A stretch of 19,707 bases of DNA. Source: JAFCCL01 sp041645325 (GTDB lineage Archaea; Iainarchaeota; Iainarchaeia; Iainarchaeales; GCA-2688035). Made by a program: the position numbers and the translations under genes. Positions within the stretch are counted from its first letter, which is position 1. Every line of letters starts with the position of its first letter. Below, one piece after another: positions 13,289-19,707 of this stretch. The DNA lies in assembly GCA_041645325.1 (NCBI GenBank), contig JBAZQI010000019.1, positions 1-19,707 of the forward strand, written 5' to 3'. The notes under the pieces were generated by a model. It made no database searches. It had not been told where the DNA came from and saw only the letters and a program-made list of their open reading frames with translations.

Positions 13289-13764
13289 TAAACCCTATTC
13301 ACCCCTTTCTTTGCCTTTCCTTTTTCAGCCTTTTTGCCTATTGGCAAAAAGCCTGGGGAAAACTTGCCTTTGGCAGCAACTTTTTTCACAACAGCCTTTT
13401 TTCCTTTTGAAAAACCTTTTTTCCTTTCGGGAAAAAAGCTTTGGGAAATTGCTTTCGCAACAGGCGCCTTTTTCTCCACTTGTTTTGCGCCAGCCTTTTT
13501 TTCTTCCGAAAAAAAGCCTGGGGAAACCTGCTTCGCAGCAGCCCCTGCCTTTTTGCCGCCCGAAATTTCGCCGGCCCTTTTCTTCTCATTGATAACAGTC
13601 AAAAGCCTTGCAATGCTTTTCCTTACCCCCCTAATCTTTCCGGGATTCTCAGGCCTTGTGCCTCCGGCAGCAACCGCCCTCTCCTTGGCAAGCTCTGCCC
13701 TAAGCTCGGCAACCTGCTTTTCAGCCTCAGAAACCGGCATTGCGCGTATCTCCTTAATCTTCAT
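13288..13764 (-). CDS. rpl29: Large-subunit ribosomal protein uL29 with repeat-derived C-terminal extension
   Basis: Residues 1 to about 64 are archaeal uL29: MKIKEIRAMPVSEAEKQVAE, then GGTRPENPGKIRGVRKSIARLLTVINEKK, a helical hairpin at the tunnel exit. Archaeal uL29 normally stops near residue 65-72. Here about 94 more residues follow, rich in Lys/Ala. They contain three versions of one peptide at about 75-91 (AAAKQVSPGFFSEEKKA), 102-118 (VAKAISQSFFPERKKGF) and 129-146 (VAAKGKFSPGFLPIGKKA), with a half copy near 118-124. The DNA behind them is the two-hairpin repeat that also lies between genes. The ATG overlaps the uS3 stop as ATGA. Confidence 0.93.
   Translation of the reverse strand: MKIKEIRAMPVSEAEKQVAELRAELAKERAVAAGGTRPENPGKIRGVRKSIARLLTVINEKKRAGEISGGKKAGAAAKQVSPGFFSEEKKAGAKQVEKKAPVAKAISQSFFPERKKGFSKGKKAVVKKVAAKGKFSPGFLPIGKKAEKGKAKKGVNRV
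13327..13542 (-). repeat. Three in-frame copies of the two-hairpin repeat inside the uL29 gene
   Basis: Copies lie at 13327-13379, 13413-13463 and 13491-13542, with a partial one near 13391-13412. Read on the plus strand each has GCC, a hairpin with an A/T-rich stem, GCCTGGGGAAA or GCTTTGGGAAA, and a smaller second hairpin such as TGCTTCGCA. This is the same order as the intergenic unit at 19051-19102. All three are in the same orientation and reading frame. Changes against the intergenic unit are concentrated in the loops and avoid stop codons. Confidence 0.85.
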
Positions 13765-14705
13765 AAACTTTCCCCGGCCTTTTCCCTGTGCTCGTGCTTC
13801 TTCTTTTCCTTCGCCTCATTTTCGGAATGCTCTTTTTTCACAGGCTCATTTCCGGCTTCCTTTTTTTCCGCATGCTCTTTTTCCTCTTTTACGCCAGAAT
13901 CCTCAGCCTTGGTTTTTTTGCCTTCCTTTACAGCCTCAGCCGCCTGCTTTTCAACAGGCTCGCCTGCCTTGTGCTCTTCGCCTTTCTTTTCCCCCGCTTC
14001 CGCGCCTTTCTTTTCCCCTGGCTCAATCTTTGCCTCTTCGGCAACAGGGGTTTCCGCAGCCTTTGCCGCAGCGGCAGAAGCCTCCTTTTCCCTTGCCTGC
14101 TTTTCATCAATCAATTTGCCAATATCAATCTTGTCAGGGAACACGACATCAGGGCCGATTATGCTCAATGTGATTCCAATTGCGCCTGCCTTGGGGTAAG
14201 CCGAGGCCTTTGCGGTGTCAACAAGCTTCACCTGGTCGCCGACCTTTTTCATATAGCCCTGGACAACCCTGTGCTTTCTTTTCCTTCCGCCCTTTCCCGA
14301 GAGCTTTCCCTTGAGCGTCAGTTCAACACCCTGCGCCCCGGCAGCTGTTATGTCCTGAATCGTCCTGAAAACAACGCTTTTCCAGCTGTAACCGCGCTCC
14401 AAAAGCTCAACCATCTTGTCAACCGTGGCCTTTGCATCCAAAGCCGGATTCTTGATGTCCTGAATCTCAATCTGCGGGTTTTCAATGCCAAACTTCGTCG
14501 CAATCTCCTCTGTGATATTCCTTATGTTCTGGCCGCCCTTTCCAATCGCCAAGCCGGGCCTTGCAACAGTAAGTACGATTCTTGTAACCAATGGCGTCTT
14601 GACAATGTGCAGGCCTGTAAAGCCAGCCCTGTCGAGCTGCTTCTTCATATACTGCTCAAGCTGAATCTTCTTCATGCCCTGCTCAATAAATGTTCTCTCA
14701 ATCAT
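13761..14705 (-). CDS. rps3: Small-subunit ribosomal protein uS3 with long charged C-terminal tail
   Basis: uS3 forms part of the mRNA entry site. The 314 residues begin MIERTFIEQGMKKIQLEQYM, the archaeal start. The KH domain has VARPGLAIGKGGQNIRNITEEI with the GKGG loop (about residues 50-61), and the C-terminal domain includes AAGAQGVELTLKGKLSGKGGRKRKHRVVQGYMKK. The family core ends near residue 203. The remaining 110 residues are low-complexity Lys/Glu/Ala (for example EKKGAEAGEKKGEEHKAGEP). The start at 14705 is chosen by homology and an upstream GAGGG; an in-frame extension to 14738 would overlap uL22. Confidence 0.96.
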   Translation of the reverse strand: MIERTFIEQGMKKIQLEQYMKKQLDRAGFTGLHIVKTPLVTRIVLTVARPGLAIGKGGQNIRNITEEIATKFGIENPQIEIQDIKNPALDAKATVDKMVELLERGYSWKSVVFRTIQDITAAGAQGVELTLKGKLSGKGGRKRKHRVVQGYMKKVGDQVKLVDTAKASAYPKAGAIGITLSIIGPDVVFPDKIDIGKLIDEKQAREKEASAAAAKAAETPVAEEAKIEPGEKKGAEAGEKKGEEHKAGEPVEKQAAEAVKEGKKTKAEDSGVKEEKEHAEKKEAGNEPVKKEHSENEAKEKKKHEHREKAGESL

Positions 14706-14718
14706 CAGGATATCCCTC

Positions 14719-15189
14719 TTACTTTGCCTCTGTGACAATTACCTCAATGTGCGTTGACTTATTGTAGCGCCTTTTTCCGGAAATCTTTCCCTTGGACTGC
14801 ATTCCGCCCCTTGCAAAACCATGGCTTGCAAAGCAATGCACAATCAAAAGGTTTTCCGAATCAAGCCCCTTGAAATCCGCGTTCGCCTTCACGCTCTCCA
14901 ACAACTTGAGCACAACACTGCAAAGATTCCTTGGAAACCTTCCGCTTTTCACGCCGGAAGAGCTGTCGCCCTTCCTGTGCGGAACCCTCTTGTTGTACTG
15001 CCTTAAAGGCAAAAATTCCTTCCCGTCCCTGATTCTTTCAAGCCTCTCCTCAACGCTTGAAAGCGTTTTGCCCCTCATTTCCCTGCAAAGCTCGGTCGCA
15101 AACTTTGTTGAAACAGGCTGGTTCTTGGCAATTGCCTTGGCAATCTTCTTTTCATTGCCAACCTTTGCCTGGTAATCCTTTTTAGCCAT
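14719..15189 (-). CDS. rpl22: Large-subunit ribosomal protein uL22
   Basis: uL22 lines the peptide exit tunnel. The 156 residues match the archaeal form: ATELCREMRGKTLSSVEERLERI, FLPLRQYNKRVPHRKGDSSSGVKSGRFPRNLCSVVLKLLESVKANADFKGLD, and the long beta-hairpin RGGMQSKGKISGKRRYNKSTHIEVIVTE. It lies between uS19 and uS3 as expected, with a 4-base gap after uS19. Confidence 0.97.
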   Translation of the reverse strand: MAKKDYQAKVGNEKKIAKAIAKNQPVSTKFATELCREMRGKTLSSVEERLERIRDGKEFLPLRQYNKRVPHRKGDSSSGVKSGRFPRNLCSVVLKLLESVKANADFKGLDSENLLIVHCFASHGFARGGMQSKGKISGKRRYNKSTHIEVIVTEAK

Positions 15190-15193
15190 ATCA

Positions 15194-15589
15194 TCACTTT
15201 CTTGCGCTTATTGCAGTGCTGCTCCTTGTTGCGCCTATTCCGGCCTTTCCATGCATAAGCCTCTTCCTCGTCATGGCAAACTCCCCGAGGTAATGGCCGA
15301 CCATAGGGGGCTTTATTTCAACGATTTCAAACAAATTGCCCTTATGTATGGCAAAAGTCAGGCCAACCATCTTTGGAATGACAATTGCATCCCTGCCGTG
15401 CGTCCTTATAGGCTTCTTGCTGTCGCCCTTCAAAGCCTCGTCAATCTTCTTAAGCAAATTCCTGTCAAAGCCCCTTAAAAGGCTTCTCCTCGCCCTGCTT
15501 GTGCAAAGCTTTGCAAACTCCTCAATGGACAGCTTGTTCAGCTCTTCCATGTTCTTTCCCCTGAAACTAAAATCCTTCTTCAAAGCCAT
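15194..15589 (-). CDS. rps19: Small-subunit ribosomal protein uS19
   Basis: uS19 is in the 30S head and contacts uS13. The 131 residues contain SRARRSLLRGFDRNLLKKIDEAL, the archaeal/eukaryotic N-terminal part, and IRTHGRDAIVIPKMVGLTFAIHKGNLFEIVEIKPPMVGHYLGEFAMTRK, with the universally conserved HxGxxF-type and GHxLGEF motifs. The ATG at 15589 is preferred because GGTGA lies six bases upstream; the ATG at 15595 directly abuts that site. Confidence 0.96.
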   Translation of the reverse strand: MALKKDFSFRGKNMEELNKLSIEEFAKLCTSRARRSLLRGFDRNLLKKIDEALKGDSKKPIRTHGRDAIVIPKMVGLTFAIHKGNLFEIVEIKPPMVGHYLGEFAMTRKRLMHGKAGIGATRSSTAISARK

Positions 15590-15601
15590 TGCCATTCACC
15601 T

Positions 15602-16324
15602 TCAGTTCTTCTTCGTTCTCCCTGTTCTCTTGCTTGCAATGTCTCCAACCTTCCTTCCTGGAGGCGCATGCCTTGAAGAGCTCTTGCTTTTTCCAGGATG
15701 ATGTGACCCTCCTCCAAAAGGATGGTCAACGGCATTCATTGAAACGCCCCTCAATCCAGGATAATGCCTGCTCTTCGCAGCCATAAAATGAAAATTCGCG
15801 CCTGCCTTAAGCCTGGGCTTATCCGGCCTGCCGCCACCGGCGCTGCAGCCAATCGTTGCCCTGCACAAATTGCTGAACGCCTTTGTCTTTCCGCTCGGCA
15901 TCTTCACATGAGCCGAATCCTTGTCCCTGTTCACAAGCAAAGCATAAACGCCAGTTCCCTTCACCATCTTGCCCCCGTCGCCCGGAATAATCTCAATGTT
16001 AAATATCGGGCAGCCCTCAGGAACGCTTTCAAGAGGCAAAACATTCCCGATTGAAATGCTTGCCTTCTTCCCAAACTCCACCTGCTGGCCAACTGAAATG
16101 CCCTCGGCGGCAATCACATAATTCGTGCTGCCGTCCTCAAACTTAACCAAGGCAAGAATCGCATTCCTTCCGCTTTCCTTAATCAAATCAAGAACCTGGC
16201 CATAAACCTTCTCGCCCGACTGCTTCTCATCCAGGTCATTGTAAGTGGCCTTTATGCCCCAATGCTTTGCCTCAAAAGTCGGCGTGCCCCTGCCCCTTCT
16301 CTGTGACCTAAGATTTTTTCCCAT
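15602..16324 (-). CDS. rpl2: Large-subunit ribosomal protein uL2
   Basis: uL2 is next to the peptidyl-transferase centre and needed for subunit joining. The 240 residues begin MGKNLRSQRRGRGTPTF and include CPIFNIEIIPGDGGKMVKGTGVYALLV, CRATIGCSAGGGRPDKP, and the catalytic-region block GLRGVSMNAVDHPFGGGSHHPGKSKSSSRHAPPGRKVG. The VDHPFGGG motif with its histidine is intact and in archaeal style. The ATG at 16324 follows GGGTG; a TTG at 16330 is less likely. Confidence 0.97.
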   Translation of the reverse strand: MGKNLRSQRRGRGTPTFEAKHWGIKATYNDLDEKQSGEKVYGQVLDLIKESGRNAILALVKFEDGSTNYVIAAEGISVGQQVEFGKKASISIGNVLPLESVPEGCPIFNIEIIPGDGGKMVKGTGVYALLVNRDKDSAHVKMPSGKTKAFSNLCRATIGCSAGGGRPDKPRLKAGANFHFMAAKSRHYPGLRGVSMNAVDHPFGGGSHHPGKSKSSSRHAPPGRKVGDIASKRTGRTKKN

Positions 16325-16340
16325 AAACAAACACCCAAAA

Positions 16341-16640
16341 TTATATTACTCCCAGCTTTGTCGCAACCTCATCTGCCTTAAACGCCTTGTTCACCCTGAC
16401 AATCGCCTTCTTCCTGCCCTTCATGTCATTCAAAACCCTTACAGAATCAACCTTAATAGCATAAGTTTCCTCAACAACCCTCTTAACCTCTGCCTTGGTT
16501 GCCTTCTTGTTCACAACAAAGCAAAGCTTGTTCTCAGCCTCAATCATATTAACCGATTTCTCCGTAATAAGCGGATACAAAATAACCTCATGGTCCTCAA
16601 GCTTCTTAGCCTGCATTTGCCTAATTTTCCTATCTCGCAT
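16341..16640 (-). CDS. rpl23: Large-subunit ribosomal protein uL23
   Basis: uL23 is at the tunnel exit and is a docking site for SRP and the translocon. The core EVILYPLITEKSVNMIEAENKLCFVVNKKATKAEVKRVVEETYAIKVDSVRVLNDMKGRKKAIVRVNKAF is a complete archaeal uL23. Three in-frame ATGs exist: 16661, 16640 and 16616. The one at 16640 has GAGGCG seven bases upstream and overlaps uL4 by 11 bases. Homology alone would also allow 16616. The N-terminus is therefore uncertain by a few residues. Confidence 0.94.
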   Translation of the reverse strand: MRDRKIRQMQAKKLEDHEVILYPLITEKSVNMIEAENKLCFVVNKKATKAEVKRVVEETYAIKVDSVRVLNDMKGRKKAIVRVNKAFKADEVATKLGVI

Positions 16641-17565
16641 TGACAACGCCTCGCTTTTCATCCAAAGCCGCCACAGCCGGCTGGTCTGGGTGCCATCTTC
16701 GCGCCTTTGCGGCGCTCGATGCCACGGGCTCGCTGTCGCTCGCCTTAGCCACCTGCTTGCCGGAAACTTTGCTGTCCAACGCCTTTATTGCCGACTCGGA
16801 CCAGATCACAAGCCTTCCAGGCAAACAGCCAGGGGCAAGCAGCTCGGCATTCAAATTGCGCGCAACGCAAACATCAACGCCAGGCAAATTCCTCGCGGCC
16901 TTAAAAACAGCCGCATTCTTTCCCGTAACAATCAAAACGCTCTTCTTCTGCTTTTTCTTCCTGCCCCTCATCTTCCCCTTTCCTGCCCTGCGCCTCACCT
17001 TTTCCTTAGCGTTTTCAACATCCGCCAAAACCCTCAAGGCCCCAAGAATGCCCTTAAGCTCCTTCGTCTTTCCAACAAGCTCAAACTTGTCCTCAACAAC
17101 AATCGGCAGCTCAATTTCCTTTGCAACAACATGCCTTGCCTCAACAAGCTCACGCTTTGCGCTTGCCGCAATCGCGGAATCCAAAGCAGCCCTCTTCTCT
17201 TTTTTATTAATCCTTTCCCCTGTGTTCTTCTCTGCCTTCGGCGGATGCGCCTTTGGGCCCCCGACAGCCCTTGGAACGCCTGCAACCCTGCCTGAAAGCC
17301 TGCCCCCTCTGTTATGAAGCCTGGGCAGCCTTGCATGCTCAACATTAATGCCCCTGTCGCCAGCAGGCAGGCTTCTTCTGCCCCTATACATCGCAGTATT
17401 GTCCCTTCCGGCAAGCCAATAAGTGCCCTTTGGCTGAACAGCCATGCTCCTAATGCTGAGCACAGCCCTCTTTATGAGCTCTGCATCAACACTTGAGCCA
17501 AAAGCCTTTGAAAGCTCTATCTCCCTGACCTTCACGCCATCCAACGAAAGAACACTTGCCTTCAT
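16630..17565 (-). CDS. rpl4: Large-subunit ribosomal protein uL4 with extra C-terminal tail
   Basis: uL4 helps form the exit-tunnel constriction. The 311 residues begin MKASVLSLDGVKVREIELSK and show LIKRAVLSIRS, the extended loop (RGRRSLPAGDRGINVEHARLPRLHNRGGRLSGRVAGVPRAVGGPKAHPPK) and the C-terminal fold ending in LLAPGCLPGRLVIWSESAIKALD. The family normally stops about there. A further tail of about 47 residues follows (265-311), with SDSEPVASSAAKARRWHPDQ, encoded by visibly GC-richer DNA. The ATG at 17565 fits homology; a TTG at 17583 is rejected. Confidence 0.95.
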   Translation of the reverse strand: MKASVLSLDGVKVREIELSKAFGSSVDAELIKRAVLSIRSMAVQPKGTYWLAGRDNTAMYRGRRSLPAGDRGINVEHARLPRLHNRGGRLSGRVAGVPRAVGGPKAHPPKAEKNTGERINKKEKRAALDSAIAASAKRELVEARHVVAKEIELPIVVEDKFELVGKTKELKGILGALRVLADVENAKEKVRRRAGKGKMRGRKKKQKKSVLIVTGKNAAVFKAARNLPGVDVCVARNLNAELLAPGCLPGRLVIWSESAIKALDSKVSGKQVAKASDSEPVASSAAKARRWHPDQPAVAALDEKRGVVNAR

Positions 17566-17579
17566 AAAAACCAATCCAT

Positions 17580-18770
17580 TCAATTGCCCTTGGGCTTCTC
17601 CCTTTTCTCCCCGCCACCGGCTGCAGCCGCAATCTCGTCGGCAACACTCTTGGTTCCCTTCTTTTCCTCTTTCTTCTCAACAACATGCCCTGCCTTAACT
17701 TCCTCTTCGGCAACAGCCCCGGCTGCCGCGCCTGTTCCGGCAATATAATCCAAAGACTCAAGATTATACCTTCCAAGCGGGCTGGGCCTAATCGGAACAC
17801 GCATGCCAATAGCACGCTTGCTCGGCCCAATAACACTGCCTGCCAAAACAACAAAATCGCTTTTCAAAGCCCCATAATTCTTGAAACCGCCTTCCTGATT
17901 CACAACCCCGACAGCATTGGAAGCGCCAACCTTCAAAACCCTCTTGTTATATTCGGTCTTTATCTGGTAGCCAAGCTGACCAGGCCTCGCAACCTGCCAC
18001 ATAATTGTATTGGGATGCCAAGGGCCAATGCTTCCAACAACCCTTGTCTTCTTGGACTTAGGCCTCAAAGTTTTCACACCAGCCCTCTTCACAGGACCCT
18101 GCATTCCCTTGCCCTTTGAAACAGCCTTAACATCAACAAAATCCTTCTCGCCAAAAACCTCGGAAACAGCAAGCTCATGCCCAAGCTTTTCCTTTGCAAA
18201 AGCAAGCTGCTGCCCAACACTGCCTGACAACGCAACCTCACAAACATCAGGCTTCTTCTTGCCAAAGCCTGTCTTTCCAGGCTGCGAATGGCACAAAAGC
18301 CTCACATCCAAAATCTTATCCCCAGCCTTTTCCAAATCCTCAAAAGCATTCGGCTTTTTCTCCCCGCCAGCCTTTGCAGCCCTCTTGCCCTTTCTCTTAA
18401 AAGAATGCATTCTCCTAAGCAAGTTCTTGTCAACATTGCCGGCAAGAACATCCATCAAGGGACCCGTTCCATAAAAACCCTTCTTTGCCTTGCCCATGGC
18501 CCTGACGCCAAAAACCCTCATAGGCGGAGCCTCAAGAACAGTTACGGCAACAGCAACCTCATGCCCCGCGGTAACACCCTTTTCATTCAAATCCTTTCCA
18601 AGAACATGGGTCATTCCAGCCTTATAACCCAAAAAATTCAAAGGCCTGCTCTTCTCGCCATCCTTAACAGCAACCCCTGGAAAAGAGCGGAAGCTAGGAG
18701 TTTCCCTCGCAGCCCGCTTCATCGGATAAAAAGCAAGCGAACCCGCATGCGGCCTTGTCCTCTTAACCAT
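17580..18770 (-). CDS. rpl3: Large-subunit ribosomal protein uL3
   Basis: uL3 initiates 23S rRNA folding and reaches toward the peptidyl-transferase centre. The 396 residues begin MVKRTRPHAGSLAFYPMKRA, the archaeal/eukaryotic start, and contain FLGYKAGMTHVL, GKGMQGPVKRAGVKTLRPKSKKTRVVGSIGPWHP, the W-finger region MWQVARPGQLGYQIKTEYNKR and PIRPSPLGRYNLESLDYI. About 50 extra residues rich in Ala, Glu, Lys and Gly end the protein. It is the first gene of the cluster. A GTG at 18782 is in frame but the ATG at 18770 matches the family start. Confidence 0.97.
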   Translation of the reverse strand: MVKRTRPHAGSLAFYPMKRAARETPSFRSFPGVAVKDGEKSRPLNFLGYKAGMTHVLGKDLNEKGVTAGHEVAVAVTVLEAPPMRVFGVRAMGKAKKGFYGTGPLMDVLAGNVDKNLLRRMHSFKRKGKRAAKAGGEKKPNAFEDLEKAGDKILDVRLLCHSQPGKTGFGKKKPDVCEVALSGSVGQQLAFAKEKLGHELAVSEVFGEKDFVDVKAVSKGKGMQGPVKRAGVKTLRPKSKKTRVVGSIGPWHPNTIMWQVARPGQLGYQIKTEYNKRVLKVGASNAVGVVNQEGGFKNYGALKSDFVVLAGSVIGPSKRAIGMRVPIRPSPLGRYNLESLDYIAGTGAAAGAVAEEEVKAGHVVEKKEEKKGTKSVADEIAAAAGGGEKREKPKGN

Positions 18771-18964
18771 CCATATCCACACTCATGTCTTACAAGTACA
18801 AAACAGGCTATCCAGCGAAGGCTCATCCCGCCGAAAAAAACCTATGAGCCAAATCAGAAAGCAAGCCAAAAAAAGGCCGCCAAAAACTTGAATTGGCATT
18901 TACATCCACTTCTCTCCGAAGCAGACGCAGTGTACTCAATTTATTACAAAAATATGCCGCAGAA
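18771..18964 (-). other. Leader region upstream of the ribosomal-protein cluster
   Basis: This is the part of the 388-base gene-free stretch next to uL3. No convincing gene is seen: open frames here are short and unlike known proteins. It would be the 5' untranslated leader (about 170 bases) if the TATA-like box at 18965-18977 is used. It contains the inverted repeat described at 18820-18850 and is otherwise unremarkable. Confidence 0.5.
18820..18850 (-). promoter_or_regulatory. Perfect 7-bp inverted repeat (hairpin) in the uL3 leader
   Basis: On the minus strand GGCTCAT (18850-18844) is followed by a 17-base loop containing seven T and then ATGAGCC (18826-18820). It lies about 50 bases before the uL3 start codon. 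It could be a regulatory hairpin of the operon leader or a chance pairing; no known leader family is recognised. Confidence 0.35.
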
Positions 18965-18977
18965 ACCTTTAAAAAGC
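18965..18977 (-). promoter_or_regulatory. Candidate TATA box for the uL3 operon
   Basis: The minus strand reads GCTTTTTAAAGGT, a TATA-like core (TTTTTAAA) preceded by A/G-rich bases. It is next to the hairpin array. Transcription would begin near 18940. A second A/T-rich stretch about 25 bases further down (GTAATAAAT) is an alternative. Pattern only. Confidence 0.35.
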
Positions 18978-19135
18978 CTTTTCTTTTGCGAAAGAAAAGC
19001 CTTGGGAAAAAGCCTTTCTTTCTGAAGAAAGAAAGCCTTGGGAAAGAAAGAAGCCTTTTTTCCTTACGGAAAAAAGCCTTGGGAAATTTGCTTCGCAAAG
19101 CCTTTTCTTTGAAAAAGAAAAGCCTTGGGAAAAGA
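18974..19135. repeat. Tandem array of four hairpin repeats
   Basis: Four units read on the plus strand as AAGCC, a hairpin, then AAGCCTTGGGAAA. They start at about 18974, 19009, 19051 and 19098. The stems differ but stay complementary: CTTTTCTTT/AAAGAAAAG, CTTTCTTTCT/AGAAAGAAAG, CTTTTTTCC/GGAAAAAAG and CTTTTCTTT/AAAGAAAAG. The third unit also has the second small hairpin TTTGC-TTC-GCAAA. It lies between the Cys-rich gene and the uL3 promoter. The minus strand of this stretch is T-rich, so it may also end transcription of the Cys-rich gene. Confidence 0.85.
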
Positions 19136-19158
19136 AACGGGAAAAGAAACTTTTAGGC

Positions 19159-19707
19159 TTATTGTGGAGTCAAACAGCTATCAACACAGCAGGCGTTCTC
19201 GTCAAGGGCTTCAACAGTTGAACCTGAACAAACAAGGCTCTGGTTTGCATCACATACAACGCCATTGCGCTGTTTGCAGGTCTTGAGCTTGCATTCTCCG
19301 ATGCAGCACCTTACCTCAAAGCCGTCAATATAAGTTTCGCCTGTGCACGCCTCGGAAGAGGCGCAAAGCACAAGCTCCCTTTCCGCGCAGCTCTTCTTTA
19401 CGCACAAGCCGTTTACACATTTCTGCCAAGACTCGCAGACAACGCCTGTGCAGGACTTTGTTTTTGTGCAAGCTGTGTCACAGCACACGCTGTTATCTGA
19501 AACCGGAAGCAGGCTGCTCCTGCATTCCTCATATGGCGCGCATTCATGTCCCCTGATTTCCGCGCAGCTTTTTAGGCCGTGAATGCAATGCTTTGGCGTG
19601 CCAATGCAAGTGTCTGTCGTAAGGCTGTTGGAGTCATTGCAATCCGCATCCGCTTGGCAGGTGTCAACAGCAGGGCAATCCGAATCATTCGCATAATTAC
19701 AGCCCGC
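19159..19707 (-). CDS. Cysteine-rich repeat protein, C-terminal part (5' end beyond window)
   Basis: The frame is open from the right edge to the TAA at 19159, giving 182 residues without a start. A GTG at 19488 is internal and not the likely start. The visible N-terminal part has Asp/Cys-rich motifs (DCPAVDTCQADADCND, then LTTDTC) resembling the CND-x-TTDTC repeats of secreted proteins. Then come three copies of a unit of about 36 residues, roughly SC-x7-C-x5-C-x14-CC-x3-C: SCAEIRGHECAPYEEC..CCDTAC, SCAERELVLCASSEAC..CCIGEC and TCKQRNGVVCDANQSLVC..CCVDSC. A shorter unit (SCTGVVCESWQKC) lies between. It is probably exported and disulfide-bonded or metal-binding. Function is unknown and no membrane anchor is seen at the C-terminus. 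Confidence 0.8.
   Translation of the reverse strand, partial: AGCNYANDSDCPAVDTCQADADCNDSNSLTTDTCIGTPKHCIHGLKSCAEIRGHECAPYEECRSSLLPVSDNSVCCDTACTKTKSCTGVVCESWQKCVNGLCVKKSCAERELVLCASSEACTGETYIDGFEVRCCIGECKLKTCKQRNGVVCDANQSLVCSGSTVEALDENACCVDSCLTPQ

Noticed and set aside
18785..18847. A 20-codon plus-strand frame starting MSYKYKTGYPAK in the uL3 leader
   Set aside because: Too short, no ribosome-binding site, no family resemblance; it lies on the strand opposite the operon leader.
18823..19098. A 91-codon minus-strand open frame across the hairpin array
   Set aside because: Most of it is translation of the palindromic repeats (FPKAFFRKEKRL-like runs), and it has no plausible start signal. It was useful only because it shows the same peptide flavour as the uL29 tail.
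18974..19135. Possible CRISPR array
   Set aside because: Spacing is irregular, the varying part is the hairpin stem itself rather than unique spacers, and no cas genes are near.

Overview
The window is an archaeal chromosome segment carrying almost the whole universal ribosomal-protein supercluster (S10-spc-alpha type) on the minus strand. The archaeal signature is direct: eL32, eL19, eL34, eL14, eL18, eS4, aIF1 (SUI1), the Rpp29-type RNase P subunit, RNA polymerase subunit D with ferredoxin-like cysteines, an archaeal SecY and an EMC3/DUF106 membrane protein. It also has a tRNA-Leu with a bulge-helix-bulge intron after position 37. Adk, cmk and cbf5/truB, which often punctuate this cluster in Euryarchaeota, are missing. 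Together with a cysteine-rich secreted-type neighbour this suggests a small-genome archaeon, possibly a DPANN lineage. That placement is an inference.

Transcription runs from high to low coordinates. At the right edge (19159-19707) lies the C-terminal part of a cysteine-rich repeat protein, followed by an intergenic stretch with four tandem hairpin repeats, a TATA-like box and a leader hairpin. Then come uL3-uL4-uL23-uL2-uS19-uL22-uS3-uL29-aIF1-Rpp29-uS17-uL14-uL24-eS4-uL5-uS14-uS8-uL6-eL32-eL19-uL18-uS5-uL30-uL15-SecY. Genes overlap or sit a few bases apart, with GGTG/GGAG-type ribosome-binding sites. After SecY, a 151-bp gap holds a good TATA box and one copy of the hairpin repeat. It is followed by EMC3-like-eL34-eL14-uS13-uS4-uS11-RpoD-tRNA-Leu(UAA)-eL18 (cut by the left edge).

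The products are parts of one machine: large and small ribosomal subunits, initiation factor aIF1, RNase P (tRNA 5' maturation), RNA polymerase subunit D, and the membrane insertion machinery (SecY plus an Oxa1-superfamily protein).

The most unusual signal is a roughly 50-bp two-hairpin repeat. It occurs between genes at 18974-19135 and 3966-4024. Three further copies lie inside the uL29 gene (13327-13542), in one reading frame, forming much of a long C-terminal tail. The intergenic copy would read almost the same peptide but has a stop codon in its loop. Several other ribosomal proteins also carry long charged tails (uS3, uS4, uS17, uL15, uL3, uL4), and eL32 has a histidine-rich N-terminal extension.
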